Below are positions 36,190-50,946 of a stretch of 64,000 nt of DNA, piece by piece. Both the position numbers and the translations under genes were made by a program. Source of the DNA: Rotaria sordida (Eukaryota > Rotifera > Eurotatoria > Philodinida > Philodinidae); assembly GCA_905250125.1 (NCBI GenBank), contig CAJNOL010000110.1, positions 8,800 to 72,799 on the forward strand, in the 5' to 3' direction. The notes beneath the pieces are model-generated. The model saw nothing but the letters and a program-made list of their open reading frames with translations. It ran no database searches and had not been told where the DNA came from. Position 1 is the first letter of the stretch; the number at the start of each line of letters is the position of its first letter.

Positions 36190-38390
36190 ACAAAAAGAGA
36201 AAAAAAATTTTTGTCAGATAAACAATATCATTTTGCTTTTTTTTTCTTCTTCTTTCGTTCTTTTTGTATAATAATAATCAGCTTATTTGTTAGATATTTG
36301 TTGTGTTGTTTCTGGTTTTTTTTCTCTCTCTCAACTTGTATTTCTATCTTATTATCTTTTTTTTTTTATACACACATGTATACATCTTATTTAAATATCG
36401 ATATAAAAATATGCATGCGATTTGAAAAGAAAAAAAAAAAAAAGAATTATTTCATAGTCTTGTTTTTGTTCGTTGTAAGACACAATTGAAATGTTATCTA
36501 GAAGATATAACTAATAAAAAAATCATGACAAAAAGATTCGAGAAATAGTTTGAGTATTTTTTTCCTTCGAATACGATTCGTAACGAGTGGTCGGATAAAA
36601 TTTCGTCGTGAGTGTGTTTGTGTACCTTCTAACCCATTGTCGATAATTCTTCAGGATTCTTTAAGACTAGCATGTCATGCGATGAATCTTAATCTCTCAT
36701 TAATTATATTAAGTAATGTTGATAAAGATATATTCTAACTATCAAATATTAATGACTTCATATTTTTAGATGATGGGTACGTTTTTAGACGATTAAGAAA
36801 AGTGTTAACACCAGTCTTCTTAGATGCATATCTAATGTTAAAATACTCATCTTCGACATTAATATAGAATTTTCATTTTACTATATTAGGTTTATTACTT
36901 ATGGAAAAGATTCTAAGAACGTACTGATAGAACTATTGTATATTAACGCTTGTATATGATATTGAATATAACAATGAAAATCAACTCGAACTATTTAAAC
37001 TTTGCTTATTTTCATAGTGATCATTCAAAGGTTTTGTTGCAATTTGAAAGATTTAATAAAGAAGGTAAAACTTGTATTTCAACTCAAATAGAATTAAACA
37101 AAAGTTTTCTTTGTTTACACAGTTATAGCAATATTTTCAAAATAATTCTTTTCTATATTCATTCTGTGAGAAGATAGAAAACAAAAAGAAAAGAGACTCT
37201 CTTTCTCAAGATAAAAACGTATCATTTTTGACGAAAACAATGATATTTACTTACGTATATATTCAATGTATAAACAAGAGGTTCAATAATAATAATAATA
37301 ATAGTTCTACAGAAATTAAAGTTGATATTTTTTTTTATTTGAGAATCTGTTAAGAGAATCATTGAGAAGTAAAAATAAGTCTGCTAATGAATTCTTTCAA
37401 TATCATACATATATTCAAACGCTAACCATCATATTTTGAAGATAAGATAAATCTATTGTTTTGTACTCAGAATTACAATGTTTCATATCAACTTTGTCTT
37501 CGACTTTATAAATTATTAATGATTCGAAAGTCAGCATGGCTGAGTAGTTAAGTTGTTCAATATATGCCCTCAAGATATTGTGTTTGAATTTCAGAACTTC
37601 AGAAATAGAATGATTCGAGATAAATCATTAACAGCTGTTTGTCTAGGAACATTTGTTCGATAGCATGGTAATTACGTTGTAACAAACACCAACCTCTGTT
37701 AGTAGTAAGTGTTTAGTCAACGAGAAGCTTAAATGATTTAACGATAGAAGTCAGAGTTCGGCTACTTTGCAGTATTGCTTTTAGGAAAAATATCGGACCT
37801 ACGAAACTAACTCCAGTCAGTATCCTATAGTGCAAAGTAACAGAAAGATAAGGTATTTCTTCTAATTACTCCAAATAGAAAATAAATAGTAATTCTTATT
37901 ATTTAAGTTTAAATATGTTTGTAATTCTCTTTCTTTATTTACGACAATCAACATGTAAAATTTTTCTAACATATTCGATCAGAATTTACACTTATTTTCT
38001 CGTAAAAGTATTATGAGAAAAAATATTACATTATTTATTTTCTCACGATAGCACTTTATATGACATATGTGTCATAGAACGCAATAACCTATTCGGAAAA
38101 TAAAGTAAGCAAATTAAACATCATATGGCAGATATAAAAATCTTCAGAGAAGAATATAAAATAGTTTAGATATATTCAATCTAATATTTTATGCATTCAA
38201 ATTAATGCCTACTGTGCGTTTGGCTTTTCATGAACAAAAAGCAAAAAAACAAATTTTTATATTATACAAAAAAAAAATAGCTCGATCTATTATCTTTTTT
38301 TTCTGTCCTTATTGACCTCAGAAAGAAAATATACTTTTTTTTATGCTCTTAGGTTAAATAATCATATGATAGACCTTCATACAATTACAT
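36190..38390. other. Intergenic region after NCKAP1
   Basis: AT-rich with long T-runs after the NCKAP1 stop (probable 3' UTR), an (AAT)n tract at 37285-37302 and a tRNA-like sequence at 37530-37607. The open frames at 36211, 36550 and 36950 have no homology or splice support. Confidence 0.6.
37530..37607 (+). repeat. tRNA-like sequence, pseudo-tRNA or SINE head
   Basis: GTCAGCATGGCTGAGTAG begins like a tRNA-Leu/Ser, with a good A-box (TGGCTGAGTAG). A B-box-like GTTTGAATTTC follows about 40 bases later. The 3' acceptor strand does not pair with GTCAGCA, so it is not a working tRNA. It could be a decayed tRNA gene or the promoter head of a short interspersed element. Confidence 0.5.
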
Positions 38391-40812
38391 ATGTCTAATT
38401 CACCTCTTGATACATTACCTGTTGAAATTCTTTATCATATATTTGATTATCTTGATATTCAAACTATTGTTCTATCATTTCGTTATGTTTGTAAACGTTT
38501 TTATTCAATAACAAATTCATATGATCGATATAATTTTAATTTTAAATCAATATCTAAACCATATTTTTATGTTATTTGTCAATTAATACCATTTGAAAAT
38601 GTTATTTCACTTACATTATCCGATGAAGATAAAACACGTGGTCAAATTCAATTATTTCTTTCATTATTTTCTATTGAAAAATTTATTCGACTTCAATCAT
38701 TAACTCTTCTTCAAATTAATAAAATTCATTTAAATTCAATTGCAAATTATGTTATTACTTCTTCATTAAAAACTCTTTCAATTAGTACACAAATAGTACA
38801 TGCTCGTGAAAATACAATACCATCTCTTCTATCATCAGCTATAGCTCATCATAGTCTTGAAAATCTTCATTTGAGTATATGGACTAAAGATTGGAATGAT
38901 ATTAAATGGCCTATGAATCGTACATTACACTATATTCAAATTATTAACAGTTTAACATTCAAACAATTTTGTCTTATTCTTCAAAATTCTCCTAATTTAC
39001 GAACTCTTGTTGTAAAAGAAGTTGAAATACATGATAATGAAAACTATGTATATGTAGCACCACTTCAACAATTGACATCATTAATATTCGAAAATGGTCT
39101 TATAAATATCGATACACTTGAACTATGTCTTTCATTAACACCTTCATTAACCTATCTAAAATTAACTGGTACTGGATCTTTATTTAATTCATCATTTGAT
39201 GGTTGTCAATTGGAAAAAATTATTCGAAAACTAAATTCATTAAAAAAATTCGAATTTTTTCTTCAAATTTTAACACATAATAATTATCGTTCTCGTAATG
39301 TTGAACTTCTTATGAATTCATTTCGAACATCATTTTGGCTTGATAATATGGATTGTTCTATTACTTGTGATTATATTATTAATTCACATAAACTTATGTT
39401 ATATACTCTACCAATATGTAATACTCGTTTTGTATATCATATTGATTTGAAAAAAATTTCTTCATCAAATTTTACAACACGAATTAATCAAATTGATATG
39501 GATAATGTACAAAAATTACAATTACAATTAACAAAAGATTTGAATTATCTATCAAAAATAGAGGTAATTAATATACAAATATAAGATTCTCTGAATTTTA
39601 ACAATATTAAATCGATTTTAATCTTTTGTTTTATTTGAAAATTCAAAAATGTATAGACCAGAATGAATCAACATATTTTCAAAGTCATATGATTACGATC
39701 AATAAGGGCATTTTTTTTTTCTAAAATAGTTTGGAAAAATACAAGTCAATCATCATAATAAGCCATCCACCTGTGGATATACTCATTTACCTTACTTTGA
39801 TATTGAGATTTTTTGCATACGTATTCTCTTACTGTGCACGTGGAAGTTTTTTGTTCTTTGTTTTGAATCAAACACATGCTAAAATATAGCCTTGACAGCG
39901 TGGATTACTAATATCATGTTAGTTTTTGTCTGAATCATTTTGATACGTGAGAAGAGTAGATTTTCAAAAAATTAGAGCCTAGATGAATAAGCACTTTGTT
40001 CTTTGTTTTTGATCGGCTACTGGTCTTATATAACATTCAAAACGTTTGAAAACAAATTTTAAATGAAAAATTCAAGTATTCTTTATCTAATAATGCAGAA
40101 ATTAAAAAGTACCATGAAATCTATTTTATATGATATGTTTTACTCAAAACAAAGAGAAAAAAAAATTTTCAGATATGCTGTAAGGGGGTACAGGTACAAA
40201 AAATCTCAATGTTGAAGTAAGATGAATAAATATGTTCATGATTGTCTTATTATTTATTTTAATACAATTCTCTTTTTTTCTGTCTTTTTAAAGAACGAAT
40301 CATCAACTCATGTCTTATTTTGTAATGTTACAAATCTTACAATTGAAAATACTAGTGAATGGCCACAAAGTTCATTACAAGTTCTTTCAATTATTCTTGA
40401 TCTTTCACATATTACAAAATTATCATTATCTGTTAATTTTATTCCTGAATATATGTTAAATACAGTTGCAAATATAAATATATTATTGAATAAAACACCA
40501 AATCTTCATTCATTATTATTATTTGATTATTGGACACCAGATAATTGTATGAAACGTATGGAAACAATTTGTTCAATAATATCATCAAATATAAAATATT
40601 TAAAAATTCGTGTAAAAGATATTGATGATATTAAATATATTCTTGAACATGTTGAACATTTAACAAGTGTTACATTTGAATATGCACAAATATTAACAAT
40701 TAATCGTGAAGAATTTATTCAATCTTTAACATGTTTAAAAAGATATTGTTCATTATGGGATAGTCAATATGCATTACATGTATGGCTTGGAAATAAGAAA
40801 AAAACTTTCTAG
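38391..40812 (+). CDS. F-box protein with LRR-like C-terminal region
   Basis: Two exons (38391-39563 and 40294-40812) join in phase at SKIE|NESS for 563 residues. The N-terminus is a clear F-box: LDTLPVEILYHIFDYLDIQTI, with VCKRFYSI. The remainder is divergent Leu-rich sequence with repeating L..L.L spacing (for example SLQSLTLLQINKIHL-like and LTSLIFENGLINIDTL), compatible with LRR-type substrate binding. F-box proteins bridge substrates to SKP1-CUL1 ubiquitin ligases; the target is not predictable. A second divergent member lies at 53356-56799. I do not recognise a named orthologue, and such families are often expanded within a lineage. Confidence 0.88.
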
Positions 40813-41096
40813 GAAATATTTCTATTTTTTTTTTAATTGAGTTTTTTGAATAAAATATTTATTTCGAGTATTAAACAAAAATAAAAAATAAAAAGAATTC
40901 AATTTATGTTTCATCGTTTGCAAAAAAAAAAAACTTCATTAATCAATCATTTATGTAAAACTAAATAAAAGAAAAAAGGCGCGCTAAAACATTAAGTAAT
41001 TTACATTAAATCTAGACAAAATCATTGATTTAATCAAATAAAAGCATCATCTGAATTTTTCTTTTTATCTATTGTTTTTTGGGAAATAATTCTACA

Positions 41097-43161
<2,065 letters not shown>

Positions 43162-43172
43162 ACATTATTTAT

Positions 43173-43202
43173 GATTTTATTATTATTATTATTATTATTA
43201 TT
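43173..43202. repeat. (ATT)n microsatellite after the alpha-tubulin stop
   Basis: About nine ATT triplets within the 144-base spacer between the two convergent 3' ends. Confidence 0.9.
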
Positions 43203-43305
43203 TTCTCTGTATGTGATTGTATTGTCATCTGTCTTAATTCTCTAAGTGAAGCAAAAAAAGAAAAGAAGTTTTAAACAAATGAATGTATTTGAATTTTCAT
43301 TATTA

Positions 43306-43933
43306 TTAATTTTTGATTTTTCGAATTTCATCAATAAGCCATGGTTGAGCATAATATGGTCGAGTTGGAACATCTGCTGATGTACCATAACGAGAACGAA
43401 ATACACGAGGATCACTTTCAGCTCCTTTTTCTGTAAAAGCAAGTTTAACACCGGGTTTAGATCGATTTTCACGTATCAATAATGTTGGTTCACTAGCATT
43501 GAGATTGTTCGGAGTTAATTTATATTCTGGTGTACACCAATAATTAGTTCCTATAGAGGTGGTTATAGAAATTAAGAAGAAGGGGTACAATAAGATATCT
43601 AACCTAGAGGAAAATGTGTTTCGTATTCCTGAGGATAAGCTGGTACATTAACCGGCCTAGAAAGACATAGAAACAATTTATTTATCTTTTAAAAAAAGAT
43701 TTTGCTAAATTACCAAGGATCAAGCCCAACTTGAGCAACATATGGTTGAACATTTGTTTGATTTGGAAGATAGGTAGGTGGTACTCCATATCCTAAGATG
43801 ATTTGTTAATAATCAAGGACATTTACAAAAAAAAAACGTAATGAAAATCTCTACCAGGAAATGGTGGTGTAGGATTTTTATTATAATACATAAAAGTATC
43901 CAACATATTTGGAACTCTTGTTCGATCTGCCAT
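43306..43933 (-). CDS. Small Pro/Tyr-rich protein, possible axonemal protein
   Basis: Four exons on the minus strand give about 151 residues: MADRTRVPNMLDTF from 43933, then GYGVPPTYLPNQ, then WPVNVPAYPQEY, then a last exon TNYWCTPEYKL to IKN (stop 43306). Junctions are in phase, for example DP-W-PV across an intron. There is no signal peptide or membrane segment. Short Pro/Tyr/Trp-rich proteins with motifs such as RYGTSADVPTRPYYAQPW recall microtubule inner proteins of ciliary axonemes, and it sits tail-to-tail with an alpha-tubulin gene. That assignment is a guess from composition; I do not recognise a specific orthologue. Confidence 0.75.
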
Positions 43934-45146
43934 TTTGTTATAGTTTTAATCAAAACAAAAAAATAAAATAATATGTTTTATTATTCTATTCAGTCAGGTT
44001 TTTTTTTCTTCAGACATTTATAAAGTTAAATATACGTTGCTATGGATTGATCATCATATTGGCGAAATTTATAGTAACTCCATCTGAGAATAACATACAA
44101 TCAATATAGATAATCATATTACAAGAGAAGTTCATTATCGATTATTGTTAGTGAATATGAATATTATGAAATTTTTTTCTTTTTTTTTTTTTTACAATTT
44201 AATTGTCTTCGTTGTATCTATCCTTCTAATAATGCCATAAATTTGAAAAGAACTATTTCCGAGAAATGTTGTTATTAAGAAAAGAAAAAAAGAATAATAA
44301 TTAATTTTGAAGTCGATGATTGTTGATATTTTATCAAACCGTAAGAAATATATTCTTATGTTGAGTTTATAATATAATGAAAACTATATCAGATTTAAAA
44401 GTCAGGCTATTATAGTCTATAAAAAGTTTCTCTTTCTTGAAATAAACAATCCATAATGCGTTTAACTAACAATTTTCCTGTATATTCATATAATTCAATA
44501 GAATTATTTTATGAATCATTCGTATTTTATTTTAATCTCGAGTCATATGAGTTATTTAAAGGTAAGTATGGCATCTCGATTCCATTTTATCAAAATGAAA
44601 GTGATTATGATAAGCCAATCATACCAAGAGGCTGCTTCTACATCGTGAAAAATTCACTGAACATTCATATACTTGTTTAGATTGAATACAGAAGCGTATC
44701 ATTATTTTTTATAACATAATTAGAAGTATAAACAGTGGTGTTTTAATAATAATAATAATAATGTCGCATAAACAATAAGAGTTATTTTCATTTTTTAGTG
44801 ATTTCAAATGTACAATCTTTTTTCTTTCTAATAAATCATATGTTCAATATTTCTTGTACATTCTATCAATCAAATGGCCATATTAAAGAGTTCAACGCCT
44901 ATGAGAACTTATGTCACTATCTAGTAGTTCGCTTTTATTCTATCTATCTTTGTATTGGTAATACTTGTAATATGTCAATGCTCTCTCTCTCTCTCTCACT
45001 TATTTCACTCAGACTAATTTCTTTCTTGCTTCTTATTTAATCAACTTGTCGATCTCGATCTTCTGTCTATGTGTCTGTCTCTTTTCTAATAACTATCGAT
45101 TGGCGACAAGAAATGAAAGCAAGTGAACGAGCGAGTGAGTGGGCCG

Positions 45147-45171
45147 GAAAGAAGAAGAAGAAGAAGAAGAA
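45147..45171. repeat. (GAA)n microsatellite
   Basis: Uninterrupted GAA/AAG triplets run for about eight units. Confidence 0.9.
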
Positions 45172-45602
45172 AACGCACAAATATAGTTAGCAAAAAAATA
45201 AAAGTGGCGTTCATTGCTCGCACCCTTTTTTTTATTGTATGTGTACGTGTGCATGAAATATTGATGATGCATTAAATCGTTTCGGCAGTGAGTGCATGCT
45301 TCCATTTTCTTGTCAAGTATAGAAAGACACTTGAAAAAAGTCTTCTTAAACAAGCAGATGCCTATTTCCGTTTCACACATATTCAATATAAAATATAAGT
45401 ATATATGTTCAATAGACTAAACTACTGCTTGAATAAGAGTAAGTAACATCTGGCATTGGACATGAGATCAATCATATTTAGTTTTCTTTTTGTTTTGTCC
45501 AAGCCAGGTGTGATGCGTAGATTGTCTTGAAACAATTTTAGGGTTCTCGATTCGCTTTTTTTTTGGGCGTCTTCAACGTGTAGAACTAGCTTTTGACTGC
45601 AT

Positions 45603-45623
45603 TCTCTCTCTCTCTCTCTCTCT
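45603..45623. repeat. (CT)n microsatellite
   Basis: About ten uninterrupted CT dinucleotides. Confidence 0.9.
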
Positions 45624-46052
45624 ACCCTTTCTTGTTCTCAATTTCTGCCTCTGTCGCCTTCTATCCGTCTAATCGATACACTGCACGGTCAGTATGTGTG
45701 ATCGGTGATAGCACATATATCGACAAGATGGCAAAAATCAACAGAATGCCACACTTTGCACGTTATTCTTTTTGGTTTATTGCGATGACGCGTGTCTCTC
45801 TAACATATGACTCAATTTCAAGACTATATAAGTCTCTTTCAATCTATATAAGAATCATTACTTATGAGACTAGTGTTTAATTCTAGAGATAATATATATC
45901 TATTATATGTAGATATAAACATTTTAATTTTTAACTTTAAACTTGTTATTTGATGTCTAAGAAGAAGAACACGAACGGCTCTTTTCTTTTTTTTTTGTTG
46001 TACTGTCTTTTTCTCGATATTATACTATGGCATAAAAAAATAGGTACTATGA

Positions 46053-46055
<3 letters not shown>

Positions 46056-46081
<26 letters not shown>
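46056..46081. repeat. (TA)n microsatellite
   Basis: About thirteen uninterrupted TA dinucleotides. It makes both strands appear open, which explains mirror-image frames here. Confidence 0.95.
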
Positions 46082-46083
<2 letters not shown>

Positions 46084-46388
46084 TAGAGAAATAATTTTGT
46101 TCGTTGTCCTATTGCTATGTTGCTTCTCTATCGAACAACAGAACTTGAGTGTCGTGATGCCCTTTTCCCATTCACCTCTTACGCTCATTAACACACATAC
46201 CACGTCCGACATTTAAACTTGACGCACAGAACAGTGTATCTCACGAACATATGCACAAGAAAGGTAAGTAGAACTAAATCATCAACAAAACGACAATTAT
46301 ATAATCTATAATTGATGCTGATAAAGAAAATCAGCTGATCAGATTTATCATTACAATACACAGAAATATAATAGTCTAATCATTTTAG

Positions 46389-47703
46389 ATGTCATTTAGT
46401 TGGTCAGCATCATCAAGTCCATCATTTGTTGGTATTAAACCAACAACTACAAATAGTTTTGCTGATGCACTTAAACGACTCGCTGAACATGTAGAAGAAA
46501 AAAATAAAAATAGTAAATCAACATATCACAAATATATATATATATATATGGAGTCTTCAATTATAAATTTTATTTTTTCTTTAGTAGATTCAAATAATAT
46601 TGGAAATTCTAATCTTGTTCAATCATCAATAGACTTTCCAAATCGAATGATTCCATATCATGTAAATAATTCAATATTACCTGACCAAACATTACGACTA
46701 TATACACAATATATGCATGAAGTATTTGTACTTTGTATATTTGAAAAATATTTGAAATCTTTTGATTGTAGGCTGAAAGAAGAGAAGATATGCGACGACG
46801 TTATCTACGAGTCTATGGTGGATCAAATGGTCCTAACATAAATTTACCTATATTAAACAGGTGAACAAAGCAAAAAAAATATATTCGATCGATTAAAATT
46901 ATTTATTTATTAACAGGCGTCTTGATATTACTGATCCTTATCGATTTATGGTACCCCATTTATCTAGTCTCCTCCATCCACCTACATATTTACAATTACC
47001 TACACAACAAACGAGACTAACACAACCAGCTCCATTTTTGTTGCCAAATATCAAAACAACTGATACAACAATACGGTAAGATTTATCTTTGTCATATATC
47101 AAAAAGAAAATTAATTAATTTCTTTTACTTTTCAGCATACCAATACAAGAAAATACTGATAAAAAATCATCTGAGGTATGCTTTTTTAATTTTATGAATA
47201 GAATAACTTTTAATTATTCTCTATATTAGCAATCATCACATCTTTCTAAACCAAAATTAAAACTATTCCGTCCTTATGATCTTGATAGTCGAAATTCAAA
47301 TTCTAATCAAACATCACCATCTTCACCAACTGTAACTAAAAAATCAACTCCATCACCATCGACTTGTGTTAATAGCAATTCAACAATTTCTGATGAATCA
47401 CAAACAGTAACATCGTTTGGTAAAGAAAAACAATTATTTAATACATTAGGTCTCGTTCAACAGTCTACTGATATACTAACAGAAAAATCATCGTTCATTC
47501 AAACATCACCATCAGAAAGTTCAACAGCAATTGAAACGATTTTTACACAACAAGATAATCATCTCGATAATAGTCTTTCCAATACAAAAGATTCTTCATT
47601 ATCGGCTACATTTAAACGTAAATCAGCTTTTTCATCAAATACACAAAATTCATCAAATCGAAAACAATTGAAAATCGATAAAATACACAACAATGTGGAA
47701 TAA
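46389..47703 (+). CDS. Unrecognised, mostly disordered protein
   Basis: Joined exons start MSFSWSASSSPSF at 46389, where TTTTAG immediately precedes the ATG, so either an upstream exon or a trans-spliced leader is possible. The model has a putative intron from about 46513 to 46583 (it also reads through in frame), a second from ~46728, junction HEA|ERREDMRRRYLRVYGG, then exons near 46918-47076, 47137-47176 and 47230-47703. One short conserved-looking helix, SFADALKRLAEHVEE, is near the start. The rest is Ser/Thr/Asn/Gln-rich and disordered, and the C-terminus is basic (RKQLKIDK), suggesting a nuclear protein. I do not recognise the family. No enzyme motif or membrane segment is visible. Confidence 0.7.
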
Positions 47704-50700
47704 TATAAAAGTCAATCTTTTTATTCTTTTGCTTGCGAGTTCAGTTTTAATCGGTTTCTTTTTTTTGTTTGTTTTACATTTTCGTTGCTTCTCTTTCAAT
47801 ATAAAAGAAAAAATATTATTCAATAAGAATAAAATTTATTCTAAAATCGTGGCTTATTCAGTCTAAGGAACGGGTCAATGTTGTTAATCAGGTGAATTGT
47901 TTTTCTTTTTCTAATCCCTTACAAATTTGTCATTTTGATACGACCGATTAATTCAACAAGTTTCGACTTGCTGACGTGAATAACTTTGGATATATTTAAG
48001 TCGTATATAATATAGTTAAAACTAAAATTGTTTTCACAAATTGTGGAATATTTTTATCATTTCATAAAAAATATGTTTGATGCGGACATAGGGAGAGCCG
48101 TCTTGGCACCAACAGAAATTAGATATGACCCAAGAAGATAAAAACATAACTTTTTAGCATTAAAACGCATGTGGAAAGAAATAGTCGTGTAACCGTTCGA
48201 AAAATGCAGAACTTAATACATGTTCCGACAAACATTTTATCATCATGATTGGAGAGCTTATTAATAGTTATGTTAATACTCTCAAAGAGACCCAATTATT
48301 TATGCAGTATTGGGAATATTACATTCATGTTCATTTTTACTTAAAATCACCAACGTTTTAAGAATCAAGAATCGTGAGCGTGTTTAGAAATGAAATTGTG
48401 AACGAACAACGTCTTTCGACTATGATAATTAATGTTAACCAATTAGTTGGTATTTTAGGTAGTTATAACAGATAATAATAAGAAACCAAAAGTTTTAGCT
48501 GAAACTCAAATGAAGTCGAAACATATTATTGACTATCTAGGAGTCAATGTGAATATAACCCACCATATTATCCGATTTCAATAAATGTTTTCAGCTATTT
48601 AATGATTTATATATTGATGATTCGTCTTATTGTTTGAATTTAAACATATCCATTGACATTAATAACATAAGAGCACTAAAATTCCATTTTCTTTCTCTAT
48701 ATTTAGGAAAGAATATTTGACTCAAACATCATGTTTTGAATTTCATTACAAGATAATGTTGAATTCTTATCGAATTCAAATAGGATCTAGTAATGAATGA
48801 GTTACCGAAAATATGAAGGGCGATTCTTATGAATGTATTTGAATGTGAGAGACATTTTTTATCTTTAAGAAGACTCAAAACATACATTAAAAATACAAAG
48901 TCAAGAAAGATTATCTATTTTATCTTTCATTTATATTGAACATTATTTTGATATAATTGTAAACGAGTTTATCCCGAAAAAAAAACGAAAATAGAAAAAT
49001 TCATTACAAATAAGCCTTATAACTTTTACCCCTGTTGACTTATTTTGCGTACTTGAAAAGTTTCTTTTATAACGTTAAAAAAAAAGGTCTTGTATTAGTT
49101 CTGTAGTTCATTCTCTTGACGTTCAACAACTTTTCGTCACAGTAGACAGGTATAAAAGATGATTAGGACTACAAAAATGTTGTTTATATCTTTTCAGTGA
49201 AGCATACCAACAATCTTAATCATCGAATAGTTCCATACTAAGTAAAACTTTTTTCGATCGATAAATTGGCATTAACTTCAGTAAACTCTGCTTTTTCTAT
49301 TCCAAACAGAATAACTTACTGCTTCATTTTAATAGAACTTTATGTAGATTTCTTATAGATATTCCAATTCTCAATGCACACTTCAATAGTTGACAAAATG
49401 ACGCTTTTAAATTAAATACAACACGATCCTAAAAATTTGTCGACTTCAAAAACTCAATTTTCGATTATACGAAGAATGTATTCATAACGAAAGTGTAATC
49501 AAATAGCAGAATTCACAACCTCAAACTTAATCTACAACGAAACCTTGCTTCGTCAAGCAAACAAAATTTGCGTCTTATATAGTTTCGAAAAGATTTCTTC
49601 GTGCGAAATATTGAAAACGAAGAAAACTCATATTGTTATTGACTAAAGAGTGTTATAACTGTTTAACTCAAAACGAATGAACTTTTGCAATAAACAGGAT
49701 TATTTTATGGTGCTAAAAAGACAAACGAAACGAATTCTCTAAAATCTGTTGAATGGACAAATGTTTTGCGTTAAGAACATGTGCGTGTGCGTGCACATCG
49801 ACTGAAACATGGTCGAAATGTTAGTGAATCATGAAGACACGAATAAAAACAAGGTCTGTCTAATGTGAAAACACAAAAAAAGAAAATTATTTCTAGTGCA
49901 GTATATTTTATGAGTATACTGCCTGTTCTTCTGATAACTCTCTTTGCTTTTGGAGACGAGAGGTAAAGTGAAATATTGGACAAATATTTTCGCAATGTGT
50001 AAGAGATTGTTTCTTTTATTTATCATAGTTCTCTTTGATTAAAAACAGGAAACAAATTTTCTGAACTTTCACTGTATTTTTTTCTATTTTCTCCATACAA
50101 AAAAACCAATCATTCAGATTGAGATTATCTGTGAATATTGAATGTACTTCTCACTGTACACAATGGTTCTGATTCGATTATTTCGAGGAACTTACTCAAG
50201 TATTTCAAACAGTCCAAACTAATTTTCATCGTTTTAGACTTTATCACGCGCGAACGATTCTGAGTGTTTATGTTTACTTTAAAACCAAAATCGCTCCTCC
50301 CTGAACTGGTTCTTAATGTATTTATTATTTTTTCAAGTCTTCTGCTATGAACAATCATAATGTTGAAACCTTAAGAGTTAACAAATGCTGAAGATCGTAT
50401 CAAGAACAGCATTATCATCTATTCATCATGCTTATTTTATGATTTCATAAGCCAGTCCAATATTCAAGCTAGTAATCATTGAGTTCTACTTAATTCCCGA
50501 TAGAAATAACCAAAAAAGTATAAAAAATATAATTCCAAAACAATTATATAGAAGAAGATTAACTTAGCACAATCCCTATTACAAGTTTATTGTTAAACGG
50601 TGTGCTTTTACTATAGAAAACGAGAGTGAACAAAGAACCATCGCGTAAAAATATGATACGAGCGTAGATGAATGTTAGACTGTACTTCTTCAATTGAATA

Positions 50701-50705
50701 TCAAA
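47704..50705. other. Intergenic, no gene recognised
   Basis: AT-rich sequence with no supported exon. Short coding-like scraps (near 48085 and 48400) are too weak to name; see rejected items. Confidence 0.55.
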
Positions 50706-50936
50706 CTACTTTTTCATTTTTTCTTTCAATCTACGAATATTGTTTTCGGCCCTAATAAGTTCCTCATGAGTAGGTGGCAAAATTTTGCGCAGAATGTCTA
50801 TCGTTTTTTCGAAGTATTCTAATGCTTTTGAATAATTTCCTTTCTGTTTATATAATGTTCCTAAATTATTGTAGCTTGCAGCAATGTCTGGATGATTACG
50901 TGGTAAGACTTTTTCTCGAATCTTGAGAGCTTTTTT
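50706..50936 (-). CDS. Kinesin-light-chain-type TPR protein, C-terminal fragment
   Basis: The minus strand reads from the edge of the assembly gap to a TAG at 50706-50708, about 76 codons. It contains one complete TPR repeat of the 42-residue kinesin-light-chain/NPHP3 type (HPDIAASYNNLGTLYKQKG, YSKALEYFEKTIDILRK) followed by a capping helix (AENNIRRLKEKMKK). Such repeats mediate protein binding. Sequence beyond the gap on the 5' side does not continue the repeat array, so the gap hides the rest, or this is a gene truncated by a rearrangement. Tandem TPR proteins of this type are abundant in bdelloid rotifers, which is general knowledge rather than something shown here. Confidence 0.85.
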   Translation of the reverse strand, partial: KKALKIREKVLPRNHPDIAASYNNLGTLYKQKGNYSKALEYFEKTIDILRKILPPTHEELIRAENNIRRLKEKMKK

Positions 50937-50946
50937 NNNNNNNNNN
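50937..50946. other. Assembly gap (10 N)
   Basis: Ten unknown bases interrupt the TPR frame. Ten N is often a placeholder of unknown length, and the lack of TPR sequence on the far side suggests missing or misjoined sequence. Confidence 0.98.

Larger units (their letters stand above)
43934..46388. other. Intergenic region with microsatellites
   Basis: No gene recognised. The frame at 44456-44680 has no homology or splice support. The region is rich in simple repeats: (AAT)n 44744-44762, (CT)n near 44982-44998 and 45603-45623, (GAA)n 45147-45171 and (TA)n 46056-46081. The stretch 45040-45800 is less AT-rich than its flanks. It should contain promoters for the genes at 43933 (-) and 46389 (+). 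Confidence 0.6.

Noticed and set aside
44456..44680. 74-codon plus-strand frame
   Set aside because: Plausible amino-acid composition but no homology, no signal and no splice support.
45946..46216. Mirror-image 88-codon frames on both strands
   Set aside because: Produced by the (TA)n microsatellite and flanking T-runs.
48070..48200. Possible Pif1/Helitron scrap (GRAVLAPTE)
   Set aside because: Only a handful of residues resemble the helicase RAILAPT motif. No further helicase motif is in frame.
48370..48480. Possible transposase C-terminus (NEQRLSTMIINVN)
   Set aside because: Too short and degenerate to assign to hAT or another family.
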